Below, piece after piece: positions 16,156 through 23,298 of a DNA stretch of 25,162 bases. How positions within the stretch are numbered: position 1 is the stretch's first letter; each line of letters starts with the position of its first letter. Origin of the DNA: Deltaproteobacteria bacterium (GTDB lineage Bacteria > Desulfobacterota_C > Deferrisomatia > Deferrisomatales > JACRMM01); the NCBI GenBank assembly GCA_016218905.1, contig JACRCS010000808.1, positions 1-25,162 on the forward strand. The letters are read 5' to 3'. A model generated the notes under the pieces. It was not told the origin of the DNA, did not search any database, and saw only the letters and a list, made by a program, of their open reading frames with translations. The translations under genes were made by a program, and so were the position numbers.

Positions 16156-18161
16156 GCGTTCGCCTCCGCGACCTCCTGCACCCTGCCGTTGCCCCCGTTC
16201 GCGGGGGTCCTGGCGAGTGCGGAGTTCTCCTCGTCCGAACCGTAGTAGGTGTAGCCGCGCAGGCCCGCCTCGTAGGCGGCGGTCAGGAGCCGGCGCTGTT
16301 GCCCGTTGATGAGGCCTTCTCGGACCGCCCGCTCGGCCTTCTCCCGGAAGCGGTTCATGAGCTCCCGGGGCTCGTACTCGACATACGAGAGCACGTCCTC
16401 CACCGAGTCGCCCTCCAGCTCGCGGACGTACTCGATCTCGCCGTTCTCTCCGATGTGCACGCTGGCGACGTTCGTGTCGCCGAGGAGGTTGTGGAGGTCA
16501 CCCAGCGTCTCCTGGTAGGCGCCGACCAGGAAGACGCCCACCAGATACTCGTCGCCGGAGCGGAGCTCGTGGAGCGGAAGCGTCCGGGCGACGTCCTGGA
16601 GGTCGATGAAGCGGTCGATCTTGCCGTCGCAGTCGCACGTGATGTCCGAGATGATCGCGCGCCGGGTCGGGGGCTCCGTGAGCCGGTGGATGGGCATGAC
16701 CGGCAGGATCTGGTCGATGGCCCAGACGTCCGGGAGCGACTGGAAGACGCTCAGGTTCCCGTAGTAGATGTCGCTCATGGCTTCCGCCAGACCCTCGAAG
16801 TCGTCCGGCACGTAGCGCATCCCGTCGAGCACCCGCTGGACCTTCTGCATCGCGTACCAGAAGATCCGCTCCACTAGCGCCCGCTCCCGGATGCTGATCT
16901 GCCCGCGCTTGAAGAGCTCGCGCGCCTCGTCGCGGTAGTAGATCGCGTCGTGGTAGAGCTCCTGGAGGTTCTTCTCGCGGATGTTCGCGGCGGTCTCCAG
17001 GATGTTCCGGGTGATGGAGTTCGCGTCCTCCGGGATCTGCGGCAGGGCCTCGTCCCCGGCGAACCGGCTCGCGTCGAGGATGTTGAAGATGAGCACCGAG
17101 TAGTACGCCACCGTGGCGCGGCCCGACTCCGTGACGATCACGGGGTGGGGCGTCCCGGTCTCGTCCATGACCTCCTGCACCACCTCGATGACGTCGCGGC
17201 AGTACTCGTCCATCGTGTAGTTGCAGCTCGACGCGAAGTTCGTGTGGGAGCCGTCGTAGTCGACCGCGAGCCCGCCGCCGAGGTCGAGCATCCCCATGGG
17301 TGCCCCCTCCTCCAGGAGCCCCACGTAGACGCGGCACGCCTCCATGAGTCCGGTCCGGATCTGGCGGATGTTCGGAAGCTGGGAACCGAGGTGGTAGTGG
17401 AGGAGCTGGAGGCAGTCGAGCATGCCCTCGGCCCGCAGCAGGTCCACCGCCTCGATGATCTGGGAGGTGGAGAGGCCGAAGACGCTCCGGTCGCCGCCCG
17501 ACTCCCGCCAGTGACCGCTCGCGGTGGCCGAGAGCTTGATCCGGACGCCGAGGACGGGCTTCACACCCATCTCCCGGGAGAGGCGGATGATGAGCGGGAG
17601 CTCGTTCAGGGTCTCGATGACGCAGACGCAGTTGAGGTTGATCATCCGCGCGTAGAGCGTCAACCGGATGAACATCTCGTCCTTGTACCCGTTGCAGATG
17701 AGGAGCGCCTCCGGGTCGTCCAGGTAGGCCATGGCCGCGATCAGCTCGGCCTTGCTGCCCGCCTCCAGGCCGTGGTGGTAGCGCTTGCCGTAAGAGGCGA
17801 TCTCCTCCACGACCTGCTGCTGCTGATTGACCTTGATCGGGAAGACGCCCCGGTAGGCCCCCTTGTAGCCGTAGGTCCGGATGACGTTGGCGAAGCTCTT
17901 GTTGAGGAGCCGGATCCGAGAGGCGAGGATGTCCTCGAACCGGATCAGGACCGGCAGCTCCTGCCCCCGTTCCCGCAGTCCCCGGACGATGTCGATCAGG
18001 CTCGCCGAGGCCTCGGGGTCGGAGGTGTCGGGGCAGACGCAGACTTCGCCGGCGCCGTTCACCTTGAAGTAGCCCGCCCCCCAGTTGTCGATCCCGTAGA
18101 GCTCTCGCGCCTTCGCGAGGGTCCACTTGTCGTGAATCTGTTCGAGCGTCTTCGTCTTCAT
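16152..18161 (-). CDS. speA: biosynthetic arginine decarboxylase
   Basis: This 669-aa PLP enzyme converts arginine to agmatine, the first step of the polyamine operon. N-terminal landmark: YGIDNWGAGYF (22-32). Lys110 in VFPIKVNQQ is the PLP lysine. Further on are LLHYHLGSQ, the phosphate-binding LDLGGGLAVDYDGS, ESGRA, and the C-terminal SDITCDCDGKIDRFID with the active-site Cys/Asp region. After ESGRA the commonly seen His pair is Tyr-Tyr, a mild variation. Start chosen at 18161 (MKTKTLEQIHDKW), where homology begins; a longer in-frame start at 18281 would add 40 unconserved residues. The ribosome site here is weak. It leads the minus-strand operon and is preceded by a TTGACA promoter candidate overlapped by a 7-bp dyad. 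Confidence 0.96.
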   Translation of the reverse strand: MKTKTLEQIHDKWTLAKARELYGIDNWGAGYFKVNGAGEVCVCPDTSDPEASASLIDIVRGLRERGQELPVLIRFEDILASRIRLLNKSFANVIRTYGYKGAYRGVFPIKVNQQQQVVEEIASYGKRYHHGLEAGSKAELIAAMAYLDDPEALLICNGYKDEMFIRLTLYARMINLNCVCVIETLNELPLIIRLSREMGVKPVLGVRIKLSATASGHWRESGGDRSVFGLSTSQIIEAVDLLRAEGMLDCLQLLHYHLGSQLPNIRQIRTGLMEACRVYVGLLEEGAPMGMLDLGGGLAVDYDGSHTNFASSCNYTMDEYCRDVIEVVQEVMDETGTPHPVIVTESGRATVAYYSVLIFNILDASRFAGDEALPQIPEDANSITRNILETAANIREKNLQELYHDAIYYRDEARELFKRGQISIRERALVERIFWYAMQKVQRVLDGMRYVPDDFEGLAEAMSDIYYGNLSVFQSLPDVWAIDQILPVMPIHRLTEPPTRRAIISDITCDCDGKIDRFIDLQDVARTLPLHELRSGDEYLVGVFLVGAYQETLGDLHNLLGDTNVASVHIGENGEIEYVRELEGDSVEDVLSYVEYEPRELMNRFREKAERAVREGLINGQQRRLLTAAYEAGLRGYTYYGSDEENSALARTPANGGNGRVQEVAEANA

Positions 18162-18283
18162 GGGTTCGCTCGTTCTTCGATGGTCGTCAGAAGGTCGGGG
18201 GACAGGAGACCCAAAGGATCTGAGCGGCGCGCTTGCCGCTGTCGACGAGTTGGTGCGCGAGGTCCGCAGGGTAGCCTTCAAGC

Positions 18284-18322
18284 GAACCAGTTTAAGTACT
18301 CTTTATGGGCTGGTTCTGTCAA
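18284..18322 (-). promoter_or_regulatory. candidate speA promoter with overlapping dyad
   Basis: On the minus strand a perfect -35, TTGACA (18317-18322), is followed 18 bp later by a weak -10, TACTTA (18293-18298). A perfect dyad, GAACCAG (18284-18290) and CTGGTTC (18310-18316), brackets the -10 and spacer, the position expected for a repressor site or a transcript-start hairpin. No gene for a cognate regulator adjoins it. Confidence 0.45.
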
Positions 18323-18349
18323 CCCCTTCGGAGCCGGTGACGGGAGGGA

Positions 18350-18379
18350 TTGGAGCCCCGTAGGCGCGAGTGCTAGACT
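18350..18379 (+). promoter_or_regulatory. weak candidate promoter for the flavodoxin-crotonase pair
   Basis: On the plus strand, TTGGAG (18350-18355) and TAGACT (18374-18379) are 18 bp apart, and the -10 is preceded by an extended TGC. The match is moderate. It would give a leader of about 200 nt carrying the heptamer repeat and the 13-bp palindrome before the ATG at 18589. Confidence 0.3.
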
Positions 18380-18479
18380 GACGCGCGTCCGGAAGAGCCC
18401 GTTTTCGCCCCGGGCGGGCCGAGCACTCAGGGAGTGCCCTTCGACCTGACCCGGGCTGAGCCTGTGGTCCTGAACCGAC

Positions 18480-18501
18480 AACTGAAAACTGAAGACTGAC
18501 C
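18480..18501. repeat. short heptamer array, ACTGANN x3
   Basis: From 18481 the sequence reads ACTGAAA, ACTGAAG, ACTGACC: three 7-bp units sharing ACTGA. The array of 7-bp units downstream of the enoyl-CoA hydratase gene (20171-20218) has the same consensus on the opposite strand, so the two arrays face each other across the two-gene unit. Confidence 0.65.
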
Positions 18502-18503
18502 AC

Positions 18504-18532
18504 TCCATCCGGAAAGGCACTTTCCGGATGGA
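18504..18532. promoter_or_regulatory. perfect 13-bp palindrome, operator or leader hairpin
   Basis: TCCATCCGGAAAG (18504-18516) and CTTTCCGGATGGA (18520-18532) are exact reverse complements around a 3-nt centre (GCA). The element ends 56 nt upstream of the flavodoxin-fold gene start. No T-run follows on either strand, so a symmetric protein-binding site or a stable 5' leader hairpin is more likely than a terminator. Confidence 0.7.
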
Positions 18533-18588
18533 CACCGGACTGGCGCCCCTTGCGCGCTCAGAGACCGTCTCACTCGAAAGGCAGGGCC

Positions 18589-19317
18589 ATGAAGCTCCTC
18601 GCGCTGAACGGCAGTCCCATGATGAAGCGGGGCATGACCCACCTCTTGATGGAGGAGCTCCTCGCCGGCGCCCGGGAGGCCGGCGCGGAAGCGGAGACGG
18701 TCTTCCTCCAGCGGAAGAAGATCGCGGGGTGCCTCGGATGCTACCGGTGCTGGGTAAAGACTCCCGGTATGTGCGTCCAGAAGGACGACATGGGCGAGCT
18801 CCTCGCGAGGACGCGCGAAGCCGATTGCCTGGTGCTCGGCACCCCAGTCTACCTGGACGGCATGACCGCCCAGCTCAAGCTCTACGTCGATCGGCTGATC
18901 CCACTCCTCGATCCCCACTTCGAGCTCGTGGAGGGGCACGTACGGCACGGCAGGCGCTACGAGCGTCTGCCGCGCGTCTTCCTCGTGAGCGTCGCCGGCT
19001 TCCCCGAGCTCGACAACTTCGACGGTCTCATCGATCACGTGGAGCGGCTCTGCCGCAACCTCCACGTCGACTTCGCGGGTTCGCTCGTGCGACCCACGAG
19101 CTACGTCCTCTCCCTGGAGAAGGTCCTCCCGGAGCCGGTGGCGAGGATCAAGGCGGCGGCGCGGACCGCCGGCCGGGAGCTCGTCGAAGCCGGACGGGTC
19201 TCGCCCGAGACCCGGGGAGCCGTGGCCGAGCCGGTCTTCGAGACCGAGCGCTTCATCGCCCAGTCGAACCGCGGCTGGGACCGATCCATCGCGGCCGGGA
19301 AGTGGCCGCTGGAGTGA
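18589..19317 (+). CDS. flavodoxin-fold NAD(P)H-dependent FMN reductase, iron-sulfur flavoprotein-like
   Basis: This 242-aa cytoplasmic flavoprotein has an N-terminal flavodoxin domain: strand MKLLALNGSP leading into the FMN phosphate loop (7-18), then GTPVYLDGMTAQLK, typical of the WrbA/NADPH-dependent FMN reductase group. Cys48, Cys51, Cys54 and Cys62 form C-x2-C-x2-C-x7-C, the compact motif that binds a 4Fe-4S cluster in archaeal iron-sulfur flavoproteins (Isf). It may therefore be an electron-transfer protein rather than a simple reductase. The C-terminal ~70 residues (about 170-242) are not a part I recognise. The start at 18589 fits an AGGCAGGG ribosome site and the conserved first strand; an upstream ATG at 18550 adds 13 unconserved residues. 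It is followed after 46 bp by the crotonase gene. Confidence 0.85.
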   Translation: MKLLALNGSPMMKRGMTHLLMEELLAGAREAGAEAETVFLQRKKIAGCLGCYRCWVKTPGMCVQKDDMGELLARTREADCLVLGTPVYLDGMTAQLKLYVDRLIPLLDPHFELVEGHVRHGRRYERLPRVFLVSVAGFPELDNFDGLIDHVERLCRNLHVDFAGSLVRPTSYVLSLEKVLPEPVARIKAAARTAGRELVEAGRVSPETRGAVAEPVFETERFIAQSNRGWDRSIAAGKWPLE

Positions 19318-19323
19318 TCGCAC

Positions 19324-19344
19324 GCGGCCGGCGAGACCGGCCGC
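19324..19344 (+). promoter_or_regulatory. intercistronic hairpin between flavodoxin-fold and crotonase genes
   Basis: An 8-bp all-GC inverted repeat, GCGGCCGG (19324-19331) and CCGGCCGC (19337-19344), has a 5-nt loop. It starts 7 nt after the flavodoxin-fold stop and lies just before the AGGAGG site of the next gene (19353-19358). With no T-run it could be a partial terminator or an RNA stabiliser that sets different levels for the two genes. Confidence 0.45.
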
Positions 19345-19363
19345 CTCTCATCAGGAGGAACGC

Positions 19364-20170
19364 ATGAGCGAGCGCCCGCCCGTCCGGCTGGAGGCCGAGG
19401 GACCCATCGGCTGGCTGATCCTCGACCGGCCCGACCGCATGAACGCGCTCAGCCTCGACGCCTTTCGCGCCGTCGGCGAAGGCGTTCGACGGCTGGACAA
19501 AGATCCCGAGGTCCGCGTCATCGTGCTGCGCGCGGAGGGGCGAGCCTTCTGCACCGGGATCGACCTCTCCGCCCTGGACGAGCTCCTGGCGGAGCCGGAC
19601 GCCGCGGGCCGGGAGCGGCTGCGGCGAGAGATCCTCGAGCTGCAGGAAGACCTCGGCGCGCCGGAGAGGGCCGCAAAGCCCGTGATCGCGGCCGTGCACG
19701 GCTACTGCCTCGGCGCCGGCCTCGACCTCCTCACGGCGTGCGACATACGCATCGCCGAGGCGAGCGCGACGTTCGCGGTGCGGGAGACGAAGGTAGGGCT
19801 CGTCGCGGACGTCGGCACCCTCCAGCGGCTCCCCGCGATCATCGGCGAGGGCTGGTTTCGAGAGCTCGCCCTCACCGGCCGGAACTTCACGGCCGAGGAA
19901 GCGCTCCGGCTCGGGTTCGTGACTCGCGTCTGTCCGGACAGGGAGGCCCTTCTGGCCGAGGCGCGGGCCCTCGCCGGCGAGATCGCCGCCAACTCGCCCC
20001 TGGCCGTCCAGGGAACGAAGGAAGTCTCCCGCTTCAGCCGCGAGCACGGCGTCCGGGCGGGCCTGGAGTACGTGGCGGTGAAGAACGCGGCGCTGCTCCA
20101 CTGCGAGGACCTCAAGGAGGCCCTACGCGCCCTCCAGGAGCGGAGAACGCCGAGTTTCCGCGGCACCTGA
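19364..20170 (+). CDS. enoyl-CoA hydratase/isomerase family, dienoyl-CoA isomerase (ECH1)-like
   Basis: This 268-aa crotonase-fold protein acts on acyl-CoA thioesters. The oxyanion-hole segments are EGRAFCTGIDLSAL (59-71) and VHGYCLGAGLDLL (111-123). Asp121, Glu141 and Asp149 have exactly the spacing (20 and 8 residues) of Asp176, Glu196 and Asp204 in mammalian delta3,5-delta2,4-dienoyl-CoA isomerase, and VGLVADVGTLQRLP (144-157) is the ECH1-type signature. A double-bond isomerase is therefore more likely than a plain hydratase. A strong AGGAGG lies 5 nt before the ATG. It probably shares a transcript with the flavodoxin-fold gene; together they could handle unsaturated acyl-CoAs, but no other beta-oxidation genes adjoin them. 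Confidence 0.9.
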   Translation: MSERPPVRLEAEGPIGWLILDRPDRMNALSLDAFRAVGEGVRRLDKDPEVRVIVLRAEGRAFCTGIDLSALDELLAEPDAAGRERLRREILELQEDLGAPERAAKPVIAAVHGYCLGAGLDLLTACDIRIAEASATFAVRETKVGLVADVGTLQRLPAIIGEGWFRELALTGRNFTAEEALRLGFVTRVCPDREALLAEARALAGEIAANSPLAVQGTKEVSRFSREHGVRAGLEYVAVKNAALLHCEDLKEALRALQERRTPSFRGT

Positions 20171-20218
20171 GATCAGTGATCAGTGATCAGTGATCAGTCA
20201 TCAGTCATCAGTCATCAG
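20171..20218. repeat. heptamer tandem repeat (GATCAGT/CATCAGT)
   Basis: Starting at the base after the crotonase stop codon are four GATCAGT units, two CATCAGT units and a final near-copy CATCAGG. On the minus strand these read ACTGATC / ACTGATG, the same ACTGANN heptamer as at 18480-18501. Four of the units create TGATCA palindromes at their joints. Copy number is likely to vary between strains. Confidence 0.9.
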
Positions 20219-20256
20219 GGGTTCTCCCGCCGATTCGGCCCAGGGCTCGTAGACTT

Positions 20257-20339
20257 TGTGGGAGTGGTCTCCAGACCACGATCTCGGCCGAAGGCCGACC
20301 CCGCGGAAAAGGCATCGCGGCCTGGAGGCCGCTCCCACA
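20257..20339. repeat. REP-like composite inverted repeat between convergent genes
   Basis: The outer arms TGTGGGAGTGGTCTCCAG (20257-20274) and CTGGAGGCCGCTCCCACA (20322-20339) pair at 16 of 18 positions, the other two being G-T compatible. Within lie three further hairpins: GTGGTCT/AGACCAC near 20264-20279, TCGGCC/GGCCGA near 20284-20298 and GCGGCCT/AGGCCGC near 20318-20332. The block sits between the convergent crotonase and LysR genes, where it could act as a two-way terminator or mRNA-stabilising end. The form is that of bacterial REP/BIME-type repeats. Confidence 0.7.
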
Positions 20340-20354
20340 GCTTGTCGGCTGCGG

Positions 20355-21257
20355 CTAGGCGTCGGAGCCGCAAGCGTCCTCGCCCCGCAGGATCTGGAGG
20401 AAGGCGCGGGCGGCGGGCGAGAGGGCGTGCTCGTTCAGGTACGCGATGTGCACGGGGAGGGTAAAGGTCTCGTCGACGATCGGAACGATGACGATCCGGC
20501 CCTCCTCGACGTCCTCCTCCACGGCGGAGCGCACCAGAAATGAGACTCCCTCGCCGCGCTCCACCATGTCCTTGATGAACTCGACGTTGCTCGTCTGCAC
20601 GAGGATGTTCGCGGGGATTCCGCGATCCTCGAAGCGTTTCCGGACGACGGCGCACGTGCTCGAGCCCTCCTCCTTGAGCAGGATCAACTGCCCCTGGAGC
20701 TCCTCGAAGCGGATCCCTGCAGGTTTGGCGAGAGGATGCGCGGGGGCGGCGATCAGCACGACCTCCTCCTCGCGGAAGGGGAGGCGCTCCATCCCCGCGC
20801 CTTCGTCCTCCACCGCTACCACCGCGAGCTCATTCCGAAGCTCCAAGAGGCTCCGGCAGACCTCGGAGGAGCTACCCTCTTCCAGGATGATCTTGATCTG
20901 CGGATAGGAAGCCCGAAACCGCGCGATGAGGTCGGGCATGAGGTACCGGGCGTACGTCCTCGTCGTCCCCACCTTGAGGAGCCCGCGCTTGAGCTCCCTC
21001 ATCTCTCCGAGCACTCGCTCCATCTTCTTCTCGAGCTCGAAGACCTCGTGAGCGTGCTGGAAGAGGAGCGCTCCGGCTTCGGAGAGTGCCATGCGCCGGC
21101 CGCGGCGCTTGAAGAGCGGCAGCTCCACGAGCTCCTCGAGACTTCGGATCTGCGCCGTGACCGCCGGCTGCGTGACGCAGAGGTTGCGGGCTGCGAGGGA
21201 GAAGTTCTGGCACTTCGCCGCCTCGTAGAAGAAGCGGAGCTGGTTGAAGTTGATCAT
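20355..21257 (-). CDS. LysR-family transcriptional regulator
   Basis: This 300-aa DNA-binding regulator has the LysR layout. An N-terminal winged helix-turn-helix covers about residues 1-65 (core FSLAARNLCVTQPAVTAQIR, 19-38, then LFKRRGRRMALSEAG). A linker helix follows, then a periplasmic-binding-like effector domain from about 90 to 295. The ATG at 21257 is preceded by GGGGA. It is divergent from the dctPQM TRAP operon across a long gap and convergent with the crotonase gene. LysR proteins often control the divergent neighbour, so regulation of the TRAP operon by its substrate is the natural guess. The 933-bp gap weakens this, and no clear T-N11-A operator stands out. Confidence 0.93.
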   Translation of the reverse strand: MINFNQLRFFYEAAKCQNFSLAARNLCVTQPAVTAQIRSLEELVELPLFKRRGRRMALSEAGALLFQHAHEVFELEKKMERVLGEMRELKRGLLKVGTTRTYARYLMPDLIARFRASYPQIKIILEEGSSSEVCRSLLELRNELAVVAVEDEGAGMERLPFREEEVVLIAAPAHPLAKPAGIRFEELQGQLILLKEEGSSTCAVVRKRFEDRGIPANILVQTSNVEFIKDMVERGEGVSFLVRSAVEEDVEEGRIVIVPIVDETFTLPVHIAYLNEHALSPAARAFLQILRGEDACGSDA

Positions 21258-21494
21258 GAGCGGTCCCCGTGGTCAGCAGTGGCAGGAGCAACGCCTCTAA
21301 TACCATAACCAAACCTGATGCGAAACTGCGTCCCCCAACTTTTTCTAGCGACCGGAGCCCAGATGGAGTCGGTTTGGACCGCCAGACGGTCTGTTCGACC
21401 CTGACACGACCCCCTCGTTCAGGAAGCACCTCGCGCCGCTGTTCATCATGGCGAACTCTCGAGGTCGGGAGGCCGTCGGAGCGACCGTTCTCCG

Positions 21495-21523
21495 TTGACA
21501 CTACCTAGAAAGGAAGGCATCAT
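21495..21523 (+). promoter_or_regulatory. candidate sigma-70 promoter inside the LysR-dctP gap
   Basis: A perfect -35, TTGACA (21495-21500), is followed after 17 bp by CATCAT (21518-21523), which matches TATAAT at four of six positions. The predicted start is about 660 nt upstream of dctP with no gene between, so it would make either a very long leader or a separate non-coding RNA. Confidence 0.35.
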
Positions 21524-21973
21524 CCTGATTCAAACGGGTTTTGTTCATGCGAGAGAACGGAGTTTTCCGCTGCCGGCCGGCTCCCTGCTTCGGGGCTTCA
21601 GGGCGGCGGGAGCGACGCGACGGCCCGAAGGACGCTCGGGAGGCAGGGTTTCATAAGCGCCGCTGGGGAGGACGCTCGAGTGCCAAGGTGAGCTTATGAG
21701 CGCCGCAGCTGCCCCCTGCCACCGAGAGCGACGCGCGCGGTCCGCACTCGGAGGAGCGGCGAAGCGCGGTCGGATCTGCGCGGCCGTCGACCCGAGGCAT
21801 GCCGGCACGTAGCTTTCTACGGAGCATTAACGAGGCCCGTACGGCAGGCGTGTTGTGGTATCCTTGGGCGCCCAAAAACGCCGTCCCAGGAAGAGAACAA
21901 CTGAGCGCTGCCGCCCCACACGTGCTGGGTCGGAGTCGAGCCGAATACGGCGTTTGAACTACACCCTTCGCGA

Positions 21974-22002
21974 TTGACAACGCCGGCGGCCAATGCTAAA
22001 TA
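21974..22002 (+). promoter_or_regulatory. candidate dctPQM promoter
   Basis: A perfect TTGACA -35 (21974-21979) and a weak -10, TAAATA (21997-22002), are spaced at the optimal 17 bp. An AT-rich segment lies just downstream (22021-22036). It is the best-placed promoter for the TRAP operon, giving a leader of about 180 nt before the dctP ATG at 22191. Confidence 0.45.
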
Positions 22003-22190
22003 CTCGCCGCCGAGGCAGAAATGAAATAATATTTTAGGGTGTGAAAATCGGCCGTCCCGCTGCGCGCCGGCACAGACGTGCGGGGCGCTTGGCCGTCCTC
22101 GCCTGCAACGAGCTCGCAAGTCAAGACGCCGGACTCGTCGCCAAACAAACGGGCGGTGCACGCCCTCTCCCAAAAGAAGGAGGACACGAG

Positions 22191-23234
22191 ATGGTCATCC
22201 GATCGGAATCGCACAGCAAGGCCCCGCGTCTTGGGCTGGGAGTCGCAGCCGGCGCGCTCTTCTTCATGGCGAGTTCGGTTTCCGCGCTGGCCGCCCCGAA
22301 GCCCGTCGAGCTCAACTATGCGACCTTCTTCCCGGCGACCCACGCGCACACCGGCCTCGTCAACGAGTGGGCGAGAGAGATCGAGAAGCGGACCAACGGT
22401 GGGGTGAAGATCAACATCTTCGCGGGAGGCACCCTGACGCCCGCCGACCAGACCTACGACAGCGTGCTGAAGGGGATCGCGGACATCGGGATGTCCGTGG
22501 CGAGCTACTCCAAGGGCCGCTTTCCCCTGTCCGAAGTGATCGACCTCCCCCTCGGGTACACGAGCGGGCTCCAGGCCACGCGCCTCGCCAACGCGTACCT
22601 GCAGAAGTTCCAGCCCAAGGAGTTCAGCGACGCCAAGGTCATGTACGTCATGGCCCACGGCCCGGGCATCTTTCATACGAAGAAGCCGGTGGGAAGGCTC
22701 GAGGACCTCAAGGGCATGAAGATCCGCTGCACCGGAACGAGCGCCAGGGTCGTCGCCGCGCTGGGAGCGACCCCGGTCGCCATGCCCATGCCGGAGACGT
22801 ACGACGCGCTCCGGAAGGGCGTCGTCGAAGGCTTCGTCGCCCCCGAAGAAGCGCTCAAGGGCTTCAAGCTCGGGGAGGTCGTCGGCAACTCGACCCAGAA
22901 CTTCGGGTCTTCGTACTCGCTCCTCTTCTGGGTCGCCATGAACAAGCAGAAGTGGGACGCCCTGCCGAGAGACGTCCAAGCTACGATCGAGAAGATCAAC
23001 CAGGAGTGGGTCGAGAAGAGCGGCAAGGTCTGGGACCAGATCGAGAGAGAGGGCTTCGAGTTCTCCCAGTCGAAGGGCGTGAAGATCGTGCGCCTGTCGA
23101 AGGCGGAAGACGAGCGGTGGGCGGAGGTCGTGAAGCCGGTCATCAACGACTACGTGGCGAACATGAAGGCGAAGGGACTCCCGGGGGAGGAGGCCCTCCA
23201 CTTCGCCCAGGATTGGCTCAAGAAGAACAGGTAG
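22191..23234 (+). CDS. dctP: TRAP transporter periplasmic substrate-binding protein, DctP family
   Basis: This 347-aa protein captures a carboxylate in the periplasm and hands it to the DctQM permease. A signal peptide is clear: a basic N-terminus, hydrophobic LGLGVAAGALFFMASSV and a likely cleavage after Ala35 (SALAA). Mature-protein landmarks are the conserved LKGMKIRCTG segment, with Arg179 expected to bind the ligand carboxylate, and MPMPETYDALRKGVVEG, the family signature. The start at 22191 has AAGGAGG 7 nt upstream and begins the signal peptide; the frame runs 50 codons further 5' without homology. First gene of a dctPQM operon. Ligand unknown. Confidence 0.96.
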   Translation: MVIRSESHSKAPRLGLGVAAGALFFMASSVSALAAPKPVELNYATFFPATHAHTGLVNEWAREIEKRTNGGVKINIFAGGTLTPADQTYDSVLKGIADIGMSVASYSKGRFPLSEVIDLPLGYTSGLQATRLANAYLQKFQPKEFSDAKVMYVMAHGPGIFHTKKPVGRLEDLKGMKIRCTGTSARVVAALGATPVAMPMPETYDALRKGVVEGFVAPEEALKGFKLGEVVGNSTQNFGSSYSLLFWVAMNKQKWDALPRDVQATIEKINQEWVEKSGKVWDQIEREGFEFSQSKGVKIVRLSKAEDERWAEVVKPVINDYVANMKAKGLPGEEALHFAQDWLKKNR

Positions 23235-23247
23235 ACGCTTCGATTCG

Positions 23248-23275
23248 GCCCCGGCCCGGGTTTCCGGGGCGGGGC
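23248..23275 (+). promoter_or_regulatory. intercistronic hairpin dctP-dctQ
   Basis: The arms GCCCCGGCCCGG (23248-23259) and CCGGGGCGGGGC (23264-23275) pair at 11 of 12 positions around a GTTT loop. A strong GC hairpin just after the binding-protein gene is common in binding-protein transporter operons, where it allows more binding protein than permease by stabilising the upstream mRNA or partly terminating. That role is inferred here. Confidence 0.6.
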
Positions 23276-23298
23276 CCTCTGCTTTGAGAGGGACGGCT

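Larger units (their letters stand above)
21258..22190. other. 933-bp apparently non-coding region upstream of dctP
   Basis: No open frame here has credible codon use, a ribosome site or a recognisable product. Visible elements: TTGACA (21495-21500) with CATCAT (21518-21523) at 17-bp spacing; a perfect 12-bp palindrome TTGGGCGCCCAA (21864-21875); TTGACA (21974-21979) with TAAATA (21997-22002) at 17-bp spacing; and an AT-rich patch at 22021-22036. CATAAG near 21649 and CTTATG near 21692 form a loose dyad. This may be a long regulatory leader, a non-coding RNA gene or decayed DNA. Confidence 0.55.

Noticed and set aside
20183..20464. Plus-strand frame of 93 codons downstream of the crotonase gene
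   Set aside because: It consists of the heptamer repeat, the REP-like block and the antisense of the LysR 3' end.
21696..21812. Small plus-strand frame of about 38 codons
   Set aside because: Ala/Arg-rich, no upstream ribosome site and no recognisable motif.
21651..22173. Two overlapping minus-strand frames (109 and 118 codons) in the LysR-dctP gap
   Set aside because: No ribosome site, Arg/Ser/Pro/Cys-rich composition typical of non-coding GC-rich DNA, and no similarity I recognise. One runs over the dctP promoter and ribosome-site region.
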